A stretch of 64,000 nucleotides of DNA from positions 9,176,001 through 9,240,000 of the forward strand of contig OX442323.1 in NCBI GenBank assembly GCA_949358305.1, read 5' to 3'. This DNA is from Strigamia acuminata (taxonomy: Eukaryota; Arthropoda; Chilopoda; Geophilomorpha; Linotaeniidae). Under the pieces are notes generated by a model, which saw only the letters and a program-made list of their open reading frames with translations, was not told the origin of the DNA and made no database searches. Below, in pieces: positions 13,791-26,040 of this stretch (its first letter is position 1; each line of letters starts with the position of its first letter). A program made the translations under genes and the position numbers.

Positions 13791-14820
13791 AAGGGAAATA
13801 CGATTTTGGGTAAAGAAATTAAAGAAATTCACTTTTATTTTATTTTTTTCGTACTAATTTATTATTTTATTAATTTAGATGAAGTTTTGTTTACTTTATG
13901 CTTTTTGTACGAAGAATTTAAAAGAAATAAACGACGTATCAAAATGAGTCGAATTCGGTTTTATTTTAACAAGTCAACTGTATTAAATACGCGCCAAAAA
14001 AAGATATTGTTCGTTGTTGTTGGTGGTGTCTTTGAAAGAAATATTTTTTACTTATTTTAGCGCTACCCTGATTGTTGTCCCAATTTACCCCATTTTGGGT
14101 TATGTGCTGCCATCTACGAACCACTTTAATAAATAATTTGCAATTACACATGCGCTCCAAACATGATGGTAACAAAAGCTCAAATTATCAAATTTACAAA
14201 TAAATATCGATGGGATCCACAGACACAGGAAAGGTACAGCGCTTCATAAAGTAGTATAATTTTGTGTCTTACCTTTAAAAAATCAAAGCAGTGGGTGCTG
14301 AAGCTTGGCGAAGTTTATACGCAAGGCTACTGATTGTTGGGCAAGCTTCCAAGATTCGATTTGAGTTGGTGCGGTGGCGCTGCAGTCACAGATTTCTCAG
14401 CCAAAGCGGGAAAACACAAGATCCAAATAACCTCATCATACGGTAACCATATGGTTAACACAGATTTACTCGCTTATAATTGTTAATGACATTTCAACGA
14501 GTCGGTTCAACTTATAAATCATAAAATTAGTCGTTTAGTGCCCGAAGAAAATATGAAATTCGTAATAAACTGCACAAATTTTACGCAGTTTCCCAAAATG
14601 GTGGTTACGTTATCGGACTTGGTAAATTATAACAGTTGTACAAATACTTGGAATTATGTGGGGGAAAAAAAAACAAAAAAAAAAACAATTTTTTAAGTGA
14701 GTAGGAGTGACTATTGACACGACCTATTTTTTTTCCTCATCTGCATGCATCACAGGAAAATAAGCATTTTTATTTTTAGACAAAAGAAACGCCAGCCTTT
14801 ACCTAAAATCGAAAACAATC
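13791..14820. other. 3' flank of vitellogenin copy B
   Basis: The 3' UTR of copy B comes first, with AATAAA near 13926. No further gene was seen. Parts around 14.46-14.6 kb match the flank of copy A near 4.99-5.09 kb and 3.16 kb, supporting one duplicated block. An A-rich run lies at about 14665-14690. Confidence 0.45.
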
Positions 14821-14824
14821 TTTT

Positions 14825-14832
14825 GCTATAAA
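14825..14832 (+). promoter_or_regulatory. TATA box of secreted Cys-rich gene
   Basis: GCTATAAAAG lies about 55 bases before the ATG at 14881, with an initiator-like TCACTC about 25-30 bases downstream. This is a standard arthropod TATA promoter spacing. Confidence 0.6.
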
Positions 14833-14880
14833 AGTGGCATAGATAGAGGTTTCACTCACTATTAATTACTAGTGAAATTA

Positions 14881-15374
14881 CATGAAACCAATTGCAGTTG
14901 AAATGGCCAAGTTAATCGCAATTGCTTTGATGATGACTTTGTTGACAATGGGTAGAAAAGAAAATCTATTTCAATCTTGTAAATTAGTTTGTATTTTATA
15001 ATTTTAGTGCTAACCACGTCTAAGTCCAATCGCGTTTCACGTAGCGACGACGACAAGATGAAAGACTGTCATTTCTATTTCGACGCGAAGAATACAGATT
15101 CGCCATTGCAGCCGTGCCTGGTTGGTTTTGTCAAAGAGGTAAGTCAGTTTAAACACTTTACTCGCAATGTGTACATATACTATTTATCCGCGATCACGTG
15201 TATTCGTAGGATCAGCAACAAACGGTTTCTGATTTTGAGAAACTGTGTGAAAAAGACACGGAAGGAGGAGGAAATGTTTGTAATGCAATCGGAAAAGTTC
15301 GAGGTATTTGCGACGCACTCAGCGACGTCAAAAACTTCAAAATAAAGTATCCTGAAGAATGTAATAAAGACTAA
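14881..15374 (+). CDS. Small secreted Cys-rich protein, unknown
   Basis: Three exons (14881-14951, about 15008-15138, 15211-15374) join in frame with GTAG, GTAA donors and TTTTAG, TTCGTAG acceptors, giving about 120 residues. The N-terminus is a signal peptide (MAKLIAIALMMTLLTM follows a short extension; a second Met, MAKLI, closely resembles the vitellogenin start). The mature part has six Cys (in DCHF, QPCLV, KLCEK, NVCNA, GICDA, EECNK), which suggests three disulphides. I do not recognise the family. The spacing and six-Cys pattern loosely recall the secreted family at 49-53 kb, but I could not align them convincingly. A haemolymph or venom-like small protein is possible, but the function is unknown. 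Confidence 0.6.
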
Positions 15375-16296
15375 TGCTGCAAATAGGTTTACAACTTTTT
15401 TTTTCACTGGATTTAATGAAACTGCTTTAACGTATTTTTTATTTGAAATAAATTTATCAGCATCACATGAGTATTTTATTTTGTATGACAATATTATTGA
15501 TAAATCAATTTCTACAGCACAAATTTTATTCATTCAAATAGAGAAACTAAATAACAAAATACTTTAATTCGTAAAAACAGTTAAATCGGTTTTTAAAGGA
15601 GGTTTAGTAGATCTGTACATACAGTAGAGATGCGTTGTAAAAATGCAAATGTTGTTGCTAAATTTTGGCAAGCACTACCGCAGTAAAGCCGTAGAATTAT
15701 TACAATTATTAGGTAATTATTTGATTCACCATTGAAATATTTTCCCGCTTGCTCTTTAAACTAATAAGCAATTTTCTTCAGTTTTTCCTTCCGATTCAAA
15801 CATAAAATTTGGAATAAATTGCAACCGGGACGAATAAAATTGAAAATATTTAGAATTTTTAAAATTTTATTTCTACTTTCTAGTTTCTGACAAGAATTTC
15901 TTTGAAAAGCAGCGCAGCAAAGCCGCCTCTGCAGAAGGCAAGGAGCTAGAAAAGTGATAACAAGAATAATAAACAAGAATAAATTTCGTTTTAAGAACAA
16001 CTGCTTCACTTTGACAACGGGTAAAGTAACTATACGATTTTATTTATTTAATTTAACTTTTTAACTTTTTCGATGTTTTCATGAATCTTTGGTTGAAATA
16101 AATTGATTAGCACGTGTCTTATTCGTTTTATTATTGCATTAGCATTACAAATGTACAGACACAGACGGACAGATGGACAGAAACGAGATAAGCCTAACAA
16201 AGAGCATTGCATTACCCGGAAATTAAACCACTTTCAAACAAGGAAAAGAAGTAAATTAAATAAAAATCTCTTAAATTATTTCAGTTTCTTTCTTTC
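15375..16296. other. Intergenic, no gene seen
   Basis: AT-rich. Segments near 15.43-15.7 kb and 15.9 kb resemble 3.7-3.85 kb and 4.86 kb, including a shared AAAGCCGC(C/T)TCTGCAGA core, so this is the far end of the duplicated vitellogenin flank. No convincing open frame was found. Confidence 0.4.
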
Positions 16297-17259
16297 TCAA
16301 TTTATGTCGCCCAGATCACGATTCTTGACGCACGAATCCAAAAACGAGTGCAACTTGTCGGTGTAGGCGTCAGGGTGCGTCACGTAATGGCGCACGTGCG
16401 CGGAATCATCCCAGCAGCGAGCGACCGCGTCGACGCCCAATTTCTTGCGAATCACGACGAACTTTTCGATGCTCTCGAAGCCGCAGATCTTGTCGGCCCT
16501 CGAGAAGAAGAAGAGCTGCGGACACGTCAAGCGATCCCTGCTCAAGTCTTCCCACAGACCGATGCAGAAGGCCTCGCGCTGCTGACTCCACATCAAACTC
16601 GCCACGTACTCCACCATGCCGTAAATGGACAGGTAGAGGAAAGTAAACACACTGAAAGCCATCCGGTAGAAGCGACTGCCGCGAACCGACTCCGAGATGG
16701 CGCGAGTCGTGCCCAGAACGGTCGTGATGGCCGGTCCGCTGTCGAACACGGTGCCGCGCACTTGCAGGCAGCTGTCCGGGTCGGACGCGATGAATTTGCT
16801 CATGTAGCGGTACACCATGCAGCCGCCATTGCTGAACATGTGGAACAGTATCGGGTGTTCCTCCAAATTCAAATCGGTCACCAGCTCCAGCAGTTTGAGC
16901 GCGACGCGCTGGAATTTCGACGGGTTGAGGAACACGTCGCGCGGCGCCGGCACGTATCGTATCGTAATGCATCTGCGACCAAAGAATAATTTAATTTACA
17001 ATTAAAATTTACAATTTAAAATTTATTACAACCCTTTGTGCTCGTAGAGAGCGCTGTATTTGGCCAGGTCGCGATCCCTGCACCCGGACCAGCCCAGGAG
17101 CATGACGACCGGTTCCTTGTCGTCCCAGCCGACGTAGACGAAGTCGTCGTCCTGGCTGGCCGTCGTGCGCGGCGTCGGCGACGGGAACGTCACGTGATAT
17201 TCCAAATCGTCGTCCTCATCGGGGTTCCTTCCTGACAATTGCGAGAACAACATTGCCAT
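16297..17259 (-). CDS. TMEM53: Transmembrane protein 53 (TMEM53/DUF829 family)
   Basis: Two exons, 17033-17259 and 16297-16972, join in frame as HKG-CITIRYVPAPRDVF. The protein is about 300 residues with an alpha/beta-hydrolase-like fold: EPVVMLLGWSGC after strand 3, a nucleophile-elbow-like HMFSNGGC, and a late acid/His region (CWDDSAHVRHY). In vertebrates TMEM53 is an inner-nuclear-membrane protein that limits BMP-SMAD nuclear signalling; that role is family knowledge and is not visible here. The serine of the elbow is retained as FSNGG. I chose the Met at 17259 because it begins MAMLFSQL; a longer in-frame upstream extension is Arg-rich and looks non-coding. The exon is GC-rich compared with its surroundings. 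Confidence 0.85.
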
Positions 17260-17630
17260 TTTATTCCCGGTGTTTCTGTTTACTGTTGCGGATGATGCAC
17301 ATGCACGCACACGCACACGCACCGCTCGCTTTTTCGAAATTGCTCCGATCTGATTCGTTGGTCAGTGAAACGGGGTGAGTCCATCGGTGCTTTGATCGAG
17401 GAAATAACACTGATTCCGGTTGCACGGACGTAAATATGGTGCGAGTCGTTGCTATGGCAACACCTGGCAGCTTGACTCGGAAGGGATAAGTTTGAGTTTG
17501 CTTGTTGCGCCGTTCTCGCGCTAGAGGGGGTGCGCGAGCGTACACGTGCTAGCCAGGTGATGCGCGGTAGACGGAAAATGTTTTCATTTGTTGTCACTTG
17601 AAAAGGCATCGTTTTGACTCGGTGCAAATT
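17260..17630. promoter_or_regulatory. Divergent promoter region, TMEM53 / aldo-keto reductase
   Basis: The two ATGs are 371 bases apart and point away from each other, so both promoters must lie here. The stretch is less AT-rich than most intergenic DNA in the window. No TATA box was seen, which fits a housekeeping bidirectional promoter. Confidence 0.5.
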
Positions 17631-19232
17631 ATGGATTTGAGTCGGATTCAATACGTCGTATTGAGAAATGGAGTCAAAATGCCAATTTTTGGTCTGGGTG
17701 AGTGAATTTCGTGCGTTTAACTGCCGAGCTTATTTTGCTACGCTGCGTGACAATTTTTAGAAGAAAAAAAAGAAAAAAACATATATTTGCATACAAAGAA
17801 ATGAAATTTTGCGCGAATTAATTTTAACTGCAAAAGAAAAAAGAAAATAATCAATTGGGGTCGAAATGTAGCTATATCGCACCTACGTCGAGGACGGTGT
17901 TTACGTTCTATTGTTCTGACAGATAGAATAGAGATTCCGTTTTATCACGATCTACATTCTAATTAATTTCACTTTTTGTCGTCGTGTCTAGGGACGACCC
18001 ACGACGGCGGATACAACCACGAGGCGGTTGTTTATGCGCTCAAAGATTGCAATTACAAACTCATCGACACCGCCAAAAGATATGGATGCGAAGAAATGTT
18101 GCAAATGGCCATCAAAGTGAGAAAAGCAAATGAAATAACATTAAATAAAATACAATTAAAAGCGCCACAAGTGTTTTGGTCTTTGATTCTAACAACAAAA
18201 CCGGTTGTTCGGCATTTCGTAACATGTTTTGACATGTTACAATTAAAATCGCATTAAAAACACATTTCTATTGAATTTTTTTTTAATTTTTTTTTACAGG
18301 AGAGCAAAGTTGATCGAGATGATATTTTTTTAACGAGTAAATTATGGCCATCGGATTACGGGTTACATTCTGCACAAATTGCGTGTAATGGATCCATGCA
18401 GCGTTTAGGAGTCGATTATTTAGGTTTGTAAAGCGATAGATTTGAATTTATTATTATTATATTATTAATTTGAATGTTTTTGTTGTTGTAGATTTATACA
18501 TGCTTCATTGGCCGCACTGTCCTTCTATTTACCCAGACCCGAAAGCATTACGTCAGGAAACATGGCGGGCGTTGGAGTTGATGTACGACGAAGGCTTGTT
18601 GAGGAGTATCGGAGTTTCGAATTTTTTACCGTCGCATTTGGAGGAATTGGAAGAAACCGCATCTGTTTTACCGCACGTTAATCAGATTGAATTTCACCCA
18701 TATCAAAATCCTGTGCAAGTGAGGAAATATTGCGAGTCGAATAACATACAACTCGAGGTAAACAAAAATTGTTATTTTTATTGATTTTAAATTGTTCGTT
18801 TATTATTATTATTATTATTTTTTAAAAGGGATTTTGTCCACTGGCGAAGGGTCGGATTTTGAAGGAGTCGCCAATAGTGCAAATCGCGAAGAAAATGAAG
18901 AAAACAGCCGCTCAAATTTTAATTCGCTGGTCTATTCAGGTAAATTATTATTATTGGGCGGAAAAAGGTTTTGGGAGTGTGAAAAGAATGTTTTGTAACT
19001 TCAGAACGGCGTCGTGACGATACCGAAATCCACGAAAAAACATCGCATTTTAGAAAACTGCCAAGTTTTTGATTTTAAATTATCGCACGACGACATGCAG
19101 ACGTTGTCGTTGCTGCACGACGGACGACGCTGCGTCGATGCGAGTAAAGTTCAATCGAAGATCGACACGATCACGACCGACGGGTACAAATTAAAGCTCA
19201 ACGAGATCGTGGAAATCTCGGTGGAGAATTAA
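17631..19232 (+). CDS. Aldo-keto reductase
   Basis: Six exons: 17631-17697, 17992-18116, 18300-18423, 18492-18757, 18829-18939 and 19005-19232. The product is about 300 residues with the AKR TIM barrel. The catalytic tetrad is present: Asp in LIDTAKRYG, Tyr in the same motif, Lys in LTSKLWP, and His in LYMLHWP. The NADP-binding region follows (GVVTIPKSTKKHRI). The middle motif GLLRSIGVSNF is the family signature. It would reduce carbonyl substrates with NADPH in the cytosol; the substrate cannot be told. Compared with AKR1-type enzymes the tail is altered (a Lys-rich end, KLKLNEIVEISVEN), which is closer to bacterial-type and AKR2E-like members. A poly-A signal AATAAA lies at 19322. Confidence 0.9.
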
Positions 19233-19321
19233 AGAAAGAAGGAAGGAAAAAAGAAATTGAATTTTTTATTTCATTCATTCATTCGTACAAAGCTGCAAAC
19301 TGCAGGGAACTTGTAGTGCGC

Positions 19322-19327
19322 AATAAA
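19322..19327 (+). terminator. Poly-A signal of the aldo-keto reductase
   Basis: AATAAA lies 90 bases after the stop codon at 19232 and before the convergent TRPML gene, whose stop is at 19460. Confidence 0.6.
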
Positions 19328-19459
19328 TGTGATCAAAACAATGGTCTAGGTTTCGAGTATTGTATTGGTTTTTCTTTTTTTTTAAATTGTATTTATATTT
19401 ATCACAGTTTCATAGACCTGTTGTGGAAAGATCTTGAATAAATTATTTCATTTTTTGGT

Positions 19460-22286
19460 TTAATTTGCATTAATTGATTCAAATCGGTTCGTAGCATTGG
19501 AATTCCTGGCTGAAACGGCCAAATGGTGAGTGTTTTTTTGGGGTGTTATTTAAAGCGGAAAATGTGATCGGATCTTACGTTCTTTTGCAGCACGAGCACA
19601 TTTTGACCGAATTGAGAAAACTTTTCCACTTGGAATGTTCATCTCGCAGTGACGAGCAGTTACCCACGTCCTCCCCGCACTCCGCCACGAATTGCATCAA
19701 ATCCGATTTGGGAAATCCCTGCTGGTGATAATTCTGAACAACAAATAACAAATTTTAATTTTAATTGTAATTAAATGTTTAGGGTTGAATTACTTTGATC
19801 GTGTCGTAAGCATCCATGATAACCGCAATAAATAAGCTCATAACGATGTAAATGAAGAGGGAAATGAAAACGTAAAAGTAGGCGCGACTGTACCACCAAA
19901 TCCAATTGGGCGTTTGTGGAGTGATGGCGAAACTGGCGAACATGTCGTCGCCATTGATGAGGGAAAACAGACACTCGGACGTCGTGCTTAGACTCCTGAA
20001 CTGAAATGTAATTGAGTTTAATGGAAAATTGGTCCGAAATGGCAATTTGTGCACTCACTTTGAGGTGATACGGGCCGAGGATCAACCAACCGTTGAAAAC
20101 AAACGCGGCGTAGACGAATCCGGCACACAATAAAAAGCGTAAAATGTCGGGACACGCTCGTTGTATCGTTAGAATGAGGATCTATCGAGGTAAAATCGTG
20201 TTATAACGAGGTTTTGAAACGAAATTGTGCGTTATTTACGTTGTATTTTGGGAAAAATTTGAGATAGCGTAAAACTCCGAACCAAACCAAGAACATCCCG
20301 ATTGCCAACATCGAACTGCAGCCGATGTACGTGGTTTCGCTGCTCAGCTGCGCAAATACGGAAATAATTAATTAATTTATTAATTAATTACGTGTGATTT
20401 GCATTATTTTACCGAGTTTTCGATCAGCATCTTGATTATGGAGCCCAAGACGATGATTACGTCGTTAACTACGATCATGACGTACCAACAGTTGAGGAAT
20501 TCGAAGCTGTCTGACAATGTCAGCTTTTTATTCAAAAATACTTGGAAAAATTCATTCGTAACCTGAAAAATGTAATTTAATTTAAATTTAAATTTATAAA
20601 TTTGAATTAATTCTTTTTGTTTTCTACTTTTCTTAATCTTTGAGCTTTGATCAGAGCTCTAGCACAGAGGAGCAACGAGATGGAGCAGATTGCTATCACT
20701 AGTAAGTCCAACGCGTAGAGGAATCCTTTGAGTTTCGTGCTGGAATCTCGAAACAAGTTTCGTCAAGTTAGACTTCAATTCGATACCGGTACGGGTAAGT
20801 TTCTAGATACCTTTGAACTGCGTATTGCCACGGCAATCCTGTAAAAGTTGCTCCAATTTGAGCGAAATTCTCAACTGACCGTTTTGGTTGGAATTGTCGT
20901 AGAAAATCTGTCAAACAAACACGAAAATATTTATTATTCAATTGATTTCGATTCGTGCGATTGGCGTACGGTGATGTTCAATTCGTAGCAGTCGGGCGGT
21001 CCTTTGTCGCCGATTAGAACGGTTTTCAACGGAATTATAATCTCGGCCGAAACGAACCGATGGAAATTAATCGTGAAATTATTGGCCGCAAAATAATGTT
21101 CGGCGTCGAAATCGCTCCAAACAGTTTCGTTCATTTCGCTCAGGGGATTGATGTCTAGGCAACCTGTAGAAAACAAAACAAAAATTGCATCAATTTTACG
21201 CAATTAAAACACGTTTTATCCGTACTGTATAATATCGTGTTATCAAAGTTGTAACTCTCGTTGTAGCTAAAAATATTGCCAACTTTGTACACCGATTTGC
21301 AAAACGCGACGCCCGCAATTTGCCCGTTTTTGTGCGAGTACGAATACATTCCGATCGGTTCGTGCCCTAATTCCGCGTACTAGAACGCAAGAAAATTGTT
21401 TATTTAATTATTTACATACTGAATTATTTTTATTTTTATTTTTATTTACCCTGGCGATGGCGTAATTTATATGCGCGTAGAAATCGCTTTTCGTATACAC
21501 TGCGTAGACACTCTCGGCAGGTGGATAGACGGTAATATCTCGCGTAGGATCCCATTTATCGAGAAAATAATGGGATAACGACAGACTGTTGCCGTGAACA
21601 AAAGTTATGTGCGAATAACTGGTGTTTCCAAACATAACACCCTGAAAATGAAATGAAAATAAAATGTTGATTTTTTTTTTGTGTTTTTTTAAAAAGGTTT
21701 GCAACCATTTTCACCTGAAGCGTGACAAAAATGATTTTAAAAAGCTGCACTAAGAGTTTGTAGGGAAATCGTCGTTTAGCTTCCCATTTTTGTACGGGAT
21801 TCATGAAGAAAAATCGCAACTTTCTTCTCATTCTCTCCGTTTTTTCCACAGTTTGGCGACATAATGGATGCGTGATTTTTATCGAGGGCACTGCGTTGTT
21901 TTGTATCGACGGACTGGTAATTAAACACGGATCGGCATCTAAAAATAACGATAAAAACTTAAAAAGATTTATTAAAATTGATTAGTGTGTTTGTTATCGC
22001 ATTGATTATTGCAGAGCTTCGACCGATGACTAAACTGCATTTTTTCGCAGCTGCGCTTCGCCAATTGTCGTGTCAGCGAGTTCTAGTCAGCTGGTTTCGC
22101 TCAATTTCTTTGTTACTATTAAAATATCTCACCGTCGTCGCTCGGATTTGATTGATAGCTCTGCAACGACACGTTCGACGGACTTCTGGTCAGATCGCCC
22201 ACGGATCCGCTGTGTAGGCTGTTTAAACTGTTCTTTGAGTGCGATAATCGTCTCGATCTTGAAATCGGTTGTAACGTCGAGCTCAT
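19460..22286 (-). CDS. Trpml: Mucolipin (TRPML) endolysosomal cation channel
   Basis: Thirteen exons read cleanly: 22133-22286, 21715-21938, 21450-21641, 21226-21379, 20970-21163, 20811-20907, 20628-20725, 20413-20562, 20240-20347, 20059-20181, 19794-20000, 19579-19733 and a short last one (19460-19509). The order is a Ser-rich cytosolic N-terminus with a basic patch ([10 protein letters not shown]), TM1, the large luminal loop with paired Cys, then TM2-TM6. The pore is the mucolipin filter: [12 protein letters not shown], after [14 protein letters not shown] Cys-rich tail (KMCSCCKRT) may be palmitoylated as in vertebrate TRPML1. Family role: PI(3,5)P2-gated release of calcium and iron from endolysosomes. 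The exon 6/7 join is set by frame: only the second AG (20725) keeps TM2 open. The last exon is the least certain. Confidence 0.9.
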
Positions 22287-22836
22287 CGTGACGTTGATTT
22301 ACGATTTAAAACCAATCGGATAATTCGAAAGAGTGCTGACCTTCTAAACATAAACACGCACTTGCTTGGCCTGCTTATTAAACTTTGATAAAGCACGTGT
22401 GGTTCTGGGGCTTGATCTGGATCACGGGTAAGTGCGAATGTTTGCCACTGCATTTGTGTGGCGCTAAATGAAGGGCAAAATCGGGAAATAACGAGTTGAT
22501 CATCACAAATCTAATATTTATTTGAGTTATTATAAAAAATATGACTCCTCCGGATCTCTGCAGTGTGGTACTGTTGCTAGTCACTGTACAGTGTACACCC
22601 CTCTGGAGCTTTATTATTAGGTCTCATCCTGTTGCTAGTCACTGTACGCCCCTCTGGAAGTTTATCATTTAAATTTTAAAGATGATTTAGTTTGGATGAC
22701 AAAGATTTTATTTCTAAAATTTGTTTCGCAGTTTCCATGAGTCGATCGTTATAGTTTTTAATTAAAATGCGAAAGAAATTATAATTTGCAGGTTTTTGTC
22801 AGTAGATGGCGATGGCGGGCCGCTGAAAAATAAAAC
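22287..22836. other. Intergenic with two satellite-like monomers
   Basis: This is the upstream region of TRPML. At about 22556-22675 are two degraded copies of the unit seen in the 34.7-36.5 kb array (GTTGCTAGTCACTGTAC..CCCCTCTGGA). No gene was recognised otherwise. Confidence 0.5.
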
Positions 22837-23046
22837 ATGGCCGAAAACCAGGCCGAAAACGCCTCGCGAAAACGACAACGAAGGAAGACGAATAAAGACG
22901 AACAGGAAAAAGAAGAAATTTTCACTTTGGAATCACTCGTGAACCACAAAATTTTTGTGTTTAATTTTTTGTCACTAGGTGAAATATGGCAGGAAGTTGT
23001 CACACTCTCGAATCTTCCATTGTTTTTGATTGGCTATGCAGATTAG
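22837..23046 (+). CDS. Possible short exon/ORF with nuclear-localisation-like N-terminus
   Basis: The frame starts MAENQAENASRKRQRRKTNK, with a classic basic cluster, then an acidic run and FTLESLVNHKIF. The latter faintly recalls the first strand of a chromodomain (ExFxxExLLxxK), but nothing convincing follows. It may be a first exon of the transcript suggested at 23.1-23.75 kb. The coding call is weak; no family is recognised. Confidence 0.25.
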   Translation: MAENQAENASRKRQRRKTNKDEQEKEEIFTLESLVNHKIFVFNFLSLGEIWQEVVTLSNLPLFLIGYAD

Positions 23047-23094
23047 CCCTTGATGGCAGTTCTAATTTGCATATTCTTTTCTTCAGCACAGTTT

Positions 23095-23740
23095 TCGCCA
23101 TTCGGTGTTCCGGCTCGGTGGAGGACGTAGTCGCTTTGGATTTCCTATGGTGAGTAGATTGGTTTTTTAAATATTATTTTACACTTATGCTTTTATTTAA
23201 TTCTGCTTGTTTTGTTTTCACAATGCGGGATGTTTAATTAGTTAACAGCTTGTTTAATTGGCTTTCTATTCAGTGTGTTTTGAGTGAATTTTTGTTCTAT
23301 AATGCGAGGTAACGTGCAGAAAAGGTGCGAATCGAATTTATATATGGGAATTGGAGGCGCATTTCATAAGCTTTAATTAGTTTTCTATAGCGTGTGTGTG
23401 TTTTTTTTTTATAGAAGAATAGATTTATCGTAAGTAGTTTCTGTCAAACTATCGACTGTGTGTTTCATATCTTACCTCTAGATTTTGTAGCGCATTACAA
23501 ATGGTGTGCGCGTGTTTAATCTGTTGCTTTCATTTTAGTTTTGATTTTTTTATCTCTTATTTTTATATGGTTTATTAATTTAAGTTACTAATTCTTTTTT
23601 ACTGTTTTTTAGGTTCAACCATAGACGTGCCAATCCAACCAGTGGATTCAACACTGAAGAATTTTATTTATTAGAATTTCTGCTTAAATTTATTTTGTAA
23701 TTTTATTTATATTTTTAAAGTGCAATAAAATTTATTTGTT
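23095..23740 (+). ncRNA. Possible spliced transcript without a clear ORF
   Basis: A good donor (CCTATG|GTGAGTAG, about 23150) and acceptor (TTTTTTAG, about 23611) bracket a 460-base intron. A short downstream exon ends at a poly-A signal (GCAATAAAAT, about 23721). The exons hold no long frame, so this could be non-coding or the 3' end of the gene starting at 22837. The call is splice-site inference only. Confidence 0.25.
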
Positions 23741-23745
23741 GTCTT

Positions 23746-26040
23746 TTATAGTTTCTTTATGTAGTTTAAATAAAACTACAAAGAAAACTATAAAACTATA
23801 CTTTTAATTAAAATTCTCTTGATATTTTATTTTCATACTTTACAACAAACAAACAAATAAAATGAGGAATATGTATACCTACCCACCATCCCCTTTTTAT
23901 ACTAAGTCCAAACCTATAAAAATTTGGCATAGATTCGCCTTTTTTGGACTTAGAATATTTTTTGAAGAAATGACATAGCTTATAGAAAATAAAACTTTAT
24001 TGAAATAAAAATACACTATACAAAAAAAAACTTACAAATTTTTCCTTAAAAGGAAAAGAAATGGCTAATCAAAAGTTTAAGCGGGTTATAACGGACTTAA
24101 GGATAATCTCGGGTAAACATCCCCCTTGAGACTCCGCCGTTTTACCACACCCAGGACCCAGAGTGTGCCACGCTCTGGGCCCCTAAACGATGTCTTCTTG
24201 GTGATGAAAAATTATATCCTGAAACAAATATATATTAAACGAAAGTAAAACTTACATAAGTATAAAGAGACTACAAAATTAAAACACAGAAAAAAAATTA
24301 CAACAGTTTAAAAATTACAGTACGAGTAAATACGACATGCGTGGTTTTCGTTGAATTTGTCCCGCTGGCATTTGTTGAAGTCAAAGTTGCCCTTGGTATT
24401 GTATTCGATGTCGTTGTGCCTCGTATTAGCCTCTTTACACCTATTAAAAATAAAACATAAGAAATAATTAATCGAATTGACACGCAATTAATAACGAACA
24501 CTAATGAAACTAAAAAAACAAGAACACCAGAAAACTAGTAAAAAATGCTAAATAATAAACCTAAAGGAACCTAAAATATGCCGTATCACAAACGCCTAAA
24601 ATATTAAATAAAACTAAAGGAAAGTTAAATATTCTCTCGCAAAACAATTCAAGACAATTCAAGACACTAAAACGTAGACACGTATAACGTTAAAGTTAAA
24701 AGTGCACTAAATTAGCCATGTGCGAAAACGACTAATTCGAAATTGCATAAGAAAAAAACTGCTAAACTTATAGCTAAAAACTAAGAGCTAAAAAATGAAT
24801 AAAAATTGAAAAAAACTCACCTCCAAACGTCGCGTGCTTCGCCTCCGAGCTGACATAAACTACTGAAATTCTAAGGCAAAAATGAAGATGCAAAATAGCA
24901 AACTCACTGACGTGTCATTTAAATATCCAATCAAAAATCACAGAAATTTCTGGCAAAAACATAAACTTTCTACGTGCTGCCACCTGGTGAAAAAAAGATG
25001 AAACATAAATAAATCTCAAGATGATTACATATAAGTGTATTTGAATTAGTAGAGATAACCTTCGATTTTATACGTTTTCGGTTGTTTAAAACGAAGCGAA
25101 CGCATCAAAACTAGACCCAAAACGTTATTTTAATTGATTGAAATTTTAATTGATTAGTGATTACTAATCACTAATCCCATTCCAATTAATTTTTCTTTGC
25201 CTGTGTGTACACCGGCACGTGTATTTGTGTTTTACTTGTTAATTTGAAGTTTTTAGCGAGTAGCGATTGGCTTCCTGGAAAAATTAATGCACTCTGGTGG
25301 TAAACACCTGCAATATAAAATAAAGTATGAAACGACGCTTTAATTTGCAGAAAATAATCATGTATGTGGGCAACAGTTGCTATGCCAACAAGCGGAAACG
25401 ATTTTCTTCTTTGAAAGTAAGATGATTGTAAAAATTAATTGTAACTAAATTTAAACTTTATACATCTGTTTCAGTTGCAATTCACTGAAATTCCAATATT
25501 CAACAACATCTGAATCGAATAATCGATCCCGATGTGCGATGTCGGTAAAAGATCAGCCTTGAGATCAGCACTACCGGGTAATGTGGGAAAAAATTTCAGT
25601 TTCTATTCTAACTATATAAAGACTAAATACTTATTATCATGTTTACTTCGTTTGATTAAAAGTCAGTGTTTGATGATAAAATAGATCAAAAATATTTAAT
25701 TAGGAAAAAATGCAATTTGACTGATAGTTATAGGGTTAAAGTTGTGTGCTTAGCTTCGCCAAATCATCACCAGTGGTGTGATTACGGAAACGAGGCGAGT
25801 TTTAGTGTAGACCCGTTATTAGAAACTTATTCAGTAATATTAATACACCACAGAAGATGTACTAAACTCGTAAGATAAAGTCTGTGGTATCAAAAATTAA
25901 ATTACCATATTTCAAAGTAAATTTATTATGAAATTTATACCTATAAATTTGAACCGTTGAACCGCTCAGTTTGAAATAATGAAGCAGCAAGTAAATGAGT
26001 AAAATAATTTGTATAATGTATAATAATTTGTATAATAATT
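23746..26040. other. Gene-poor AT-rich stretch
   Basis: No coding exon was recognised on either strand. The only marked feature is a GC-rich patch at about 24080-24200 that contains a small inverted repeat (CCCAGAG...CTCTGGG, near 24157-24181). Its flanks are A-rich and look like repeat-derived sequence. Confidence 0.4.

Noticed and set aside
16348..16989. 213-residue open frame on the plus strand
   Set aside because: Antisense to the TMEM53 exon, which shows clear family motifs; it is a GC-rich shadow frame.
22837..23046. Chromodomain-like start (EEIFTLESLVNHK)
   Set aside because: Only one strand-like segment matches; recovering more would need a 22-base intron, far shorter than any other here. 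Kept only as a weak ORF.
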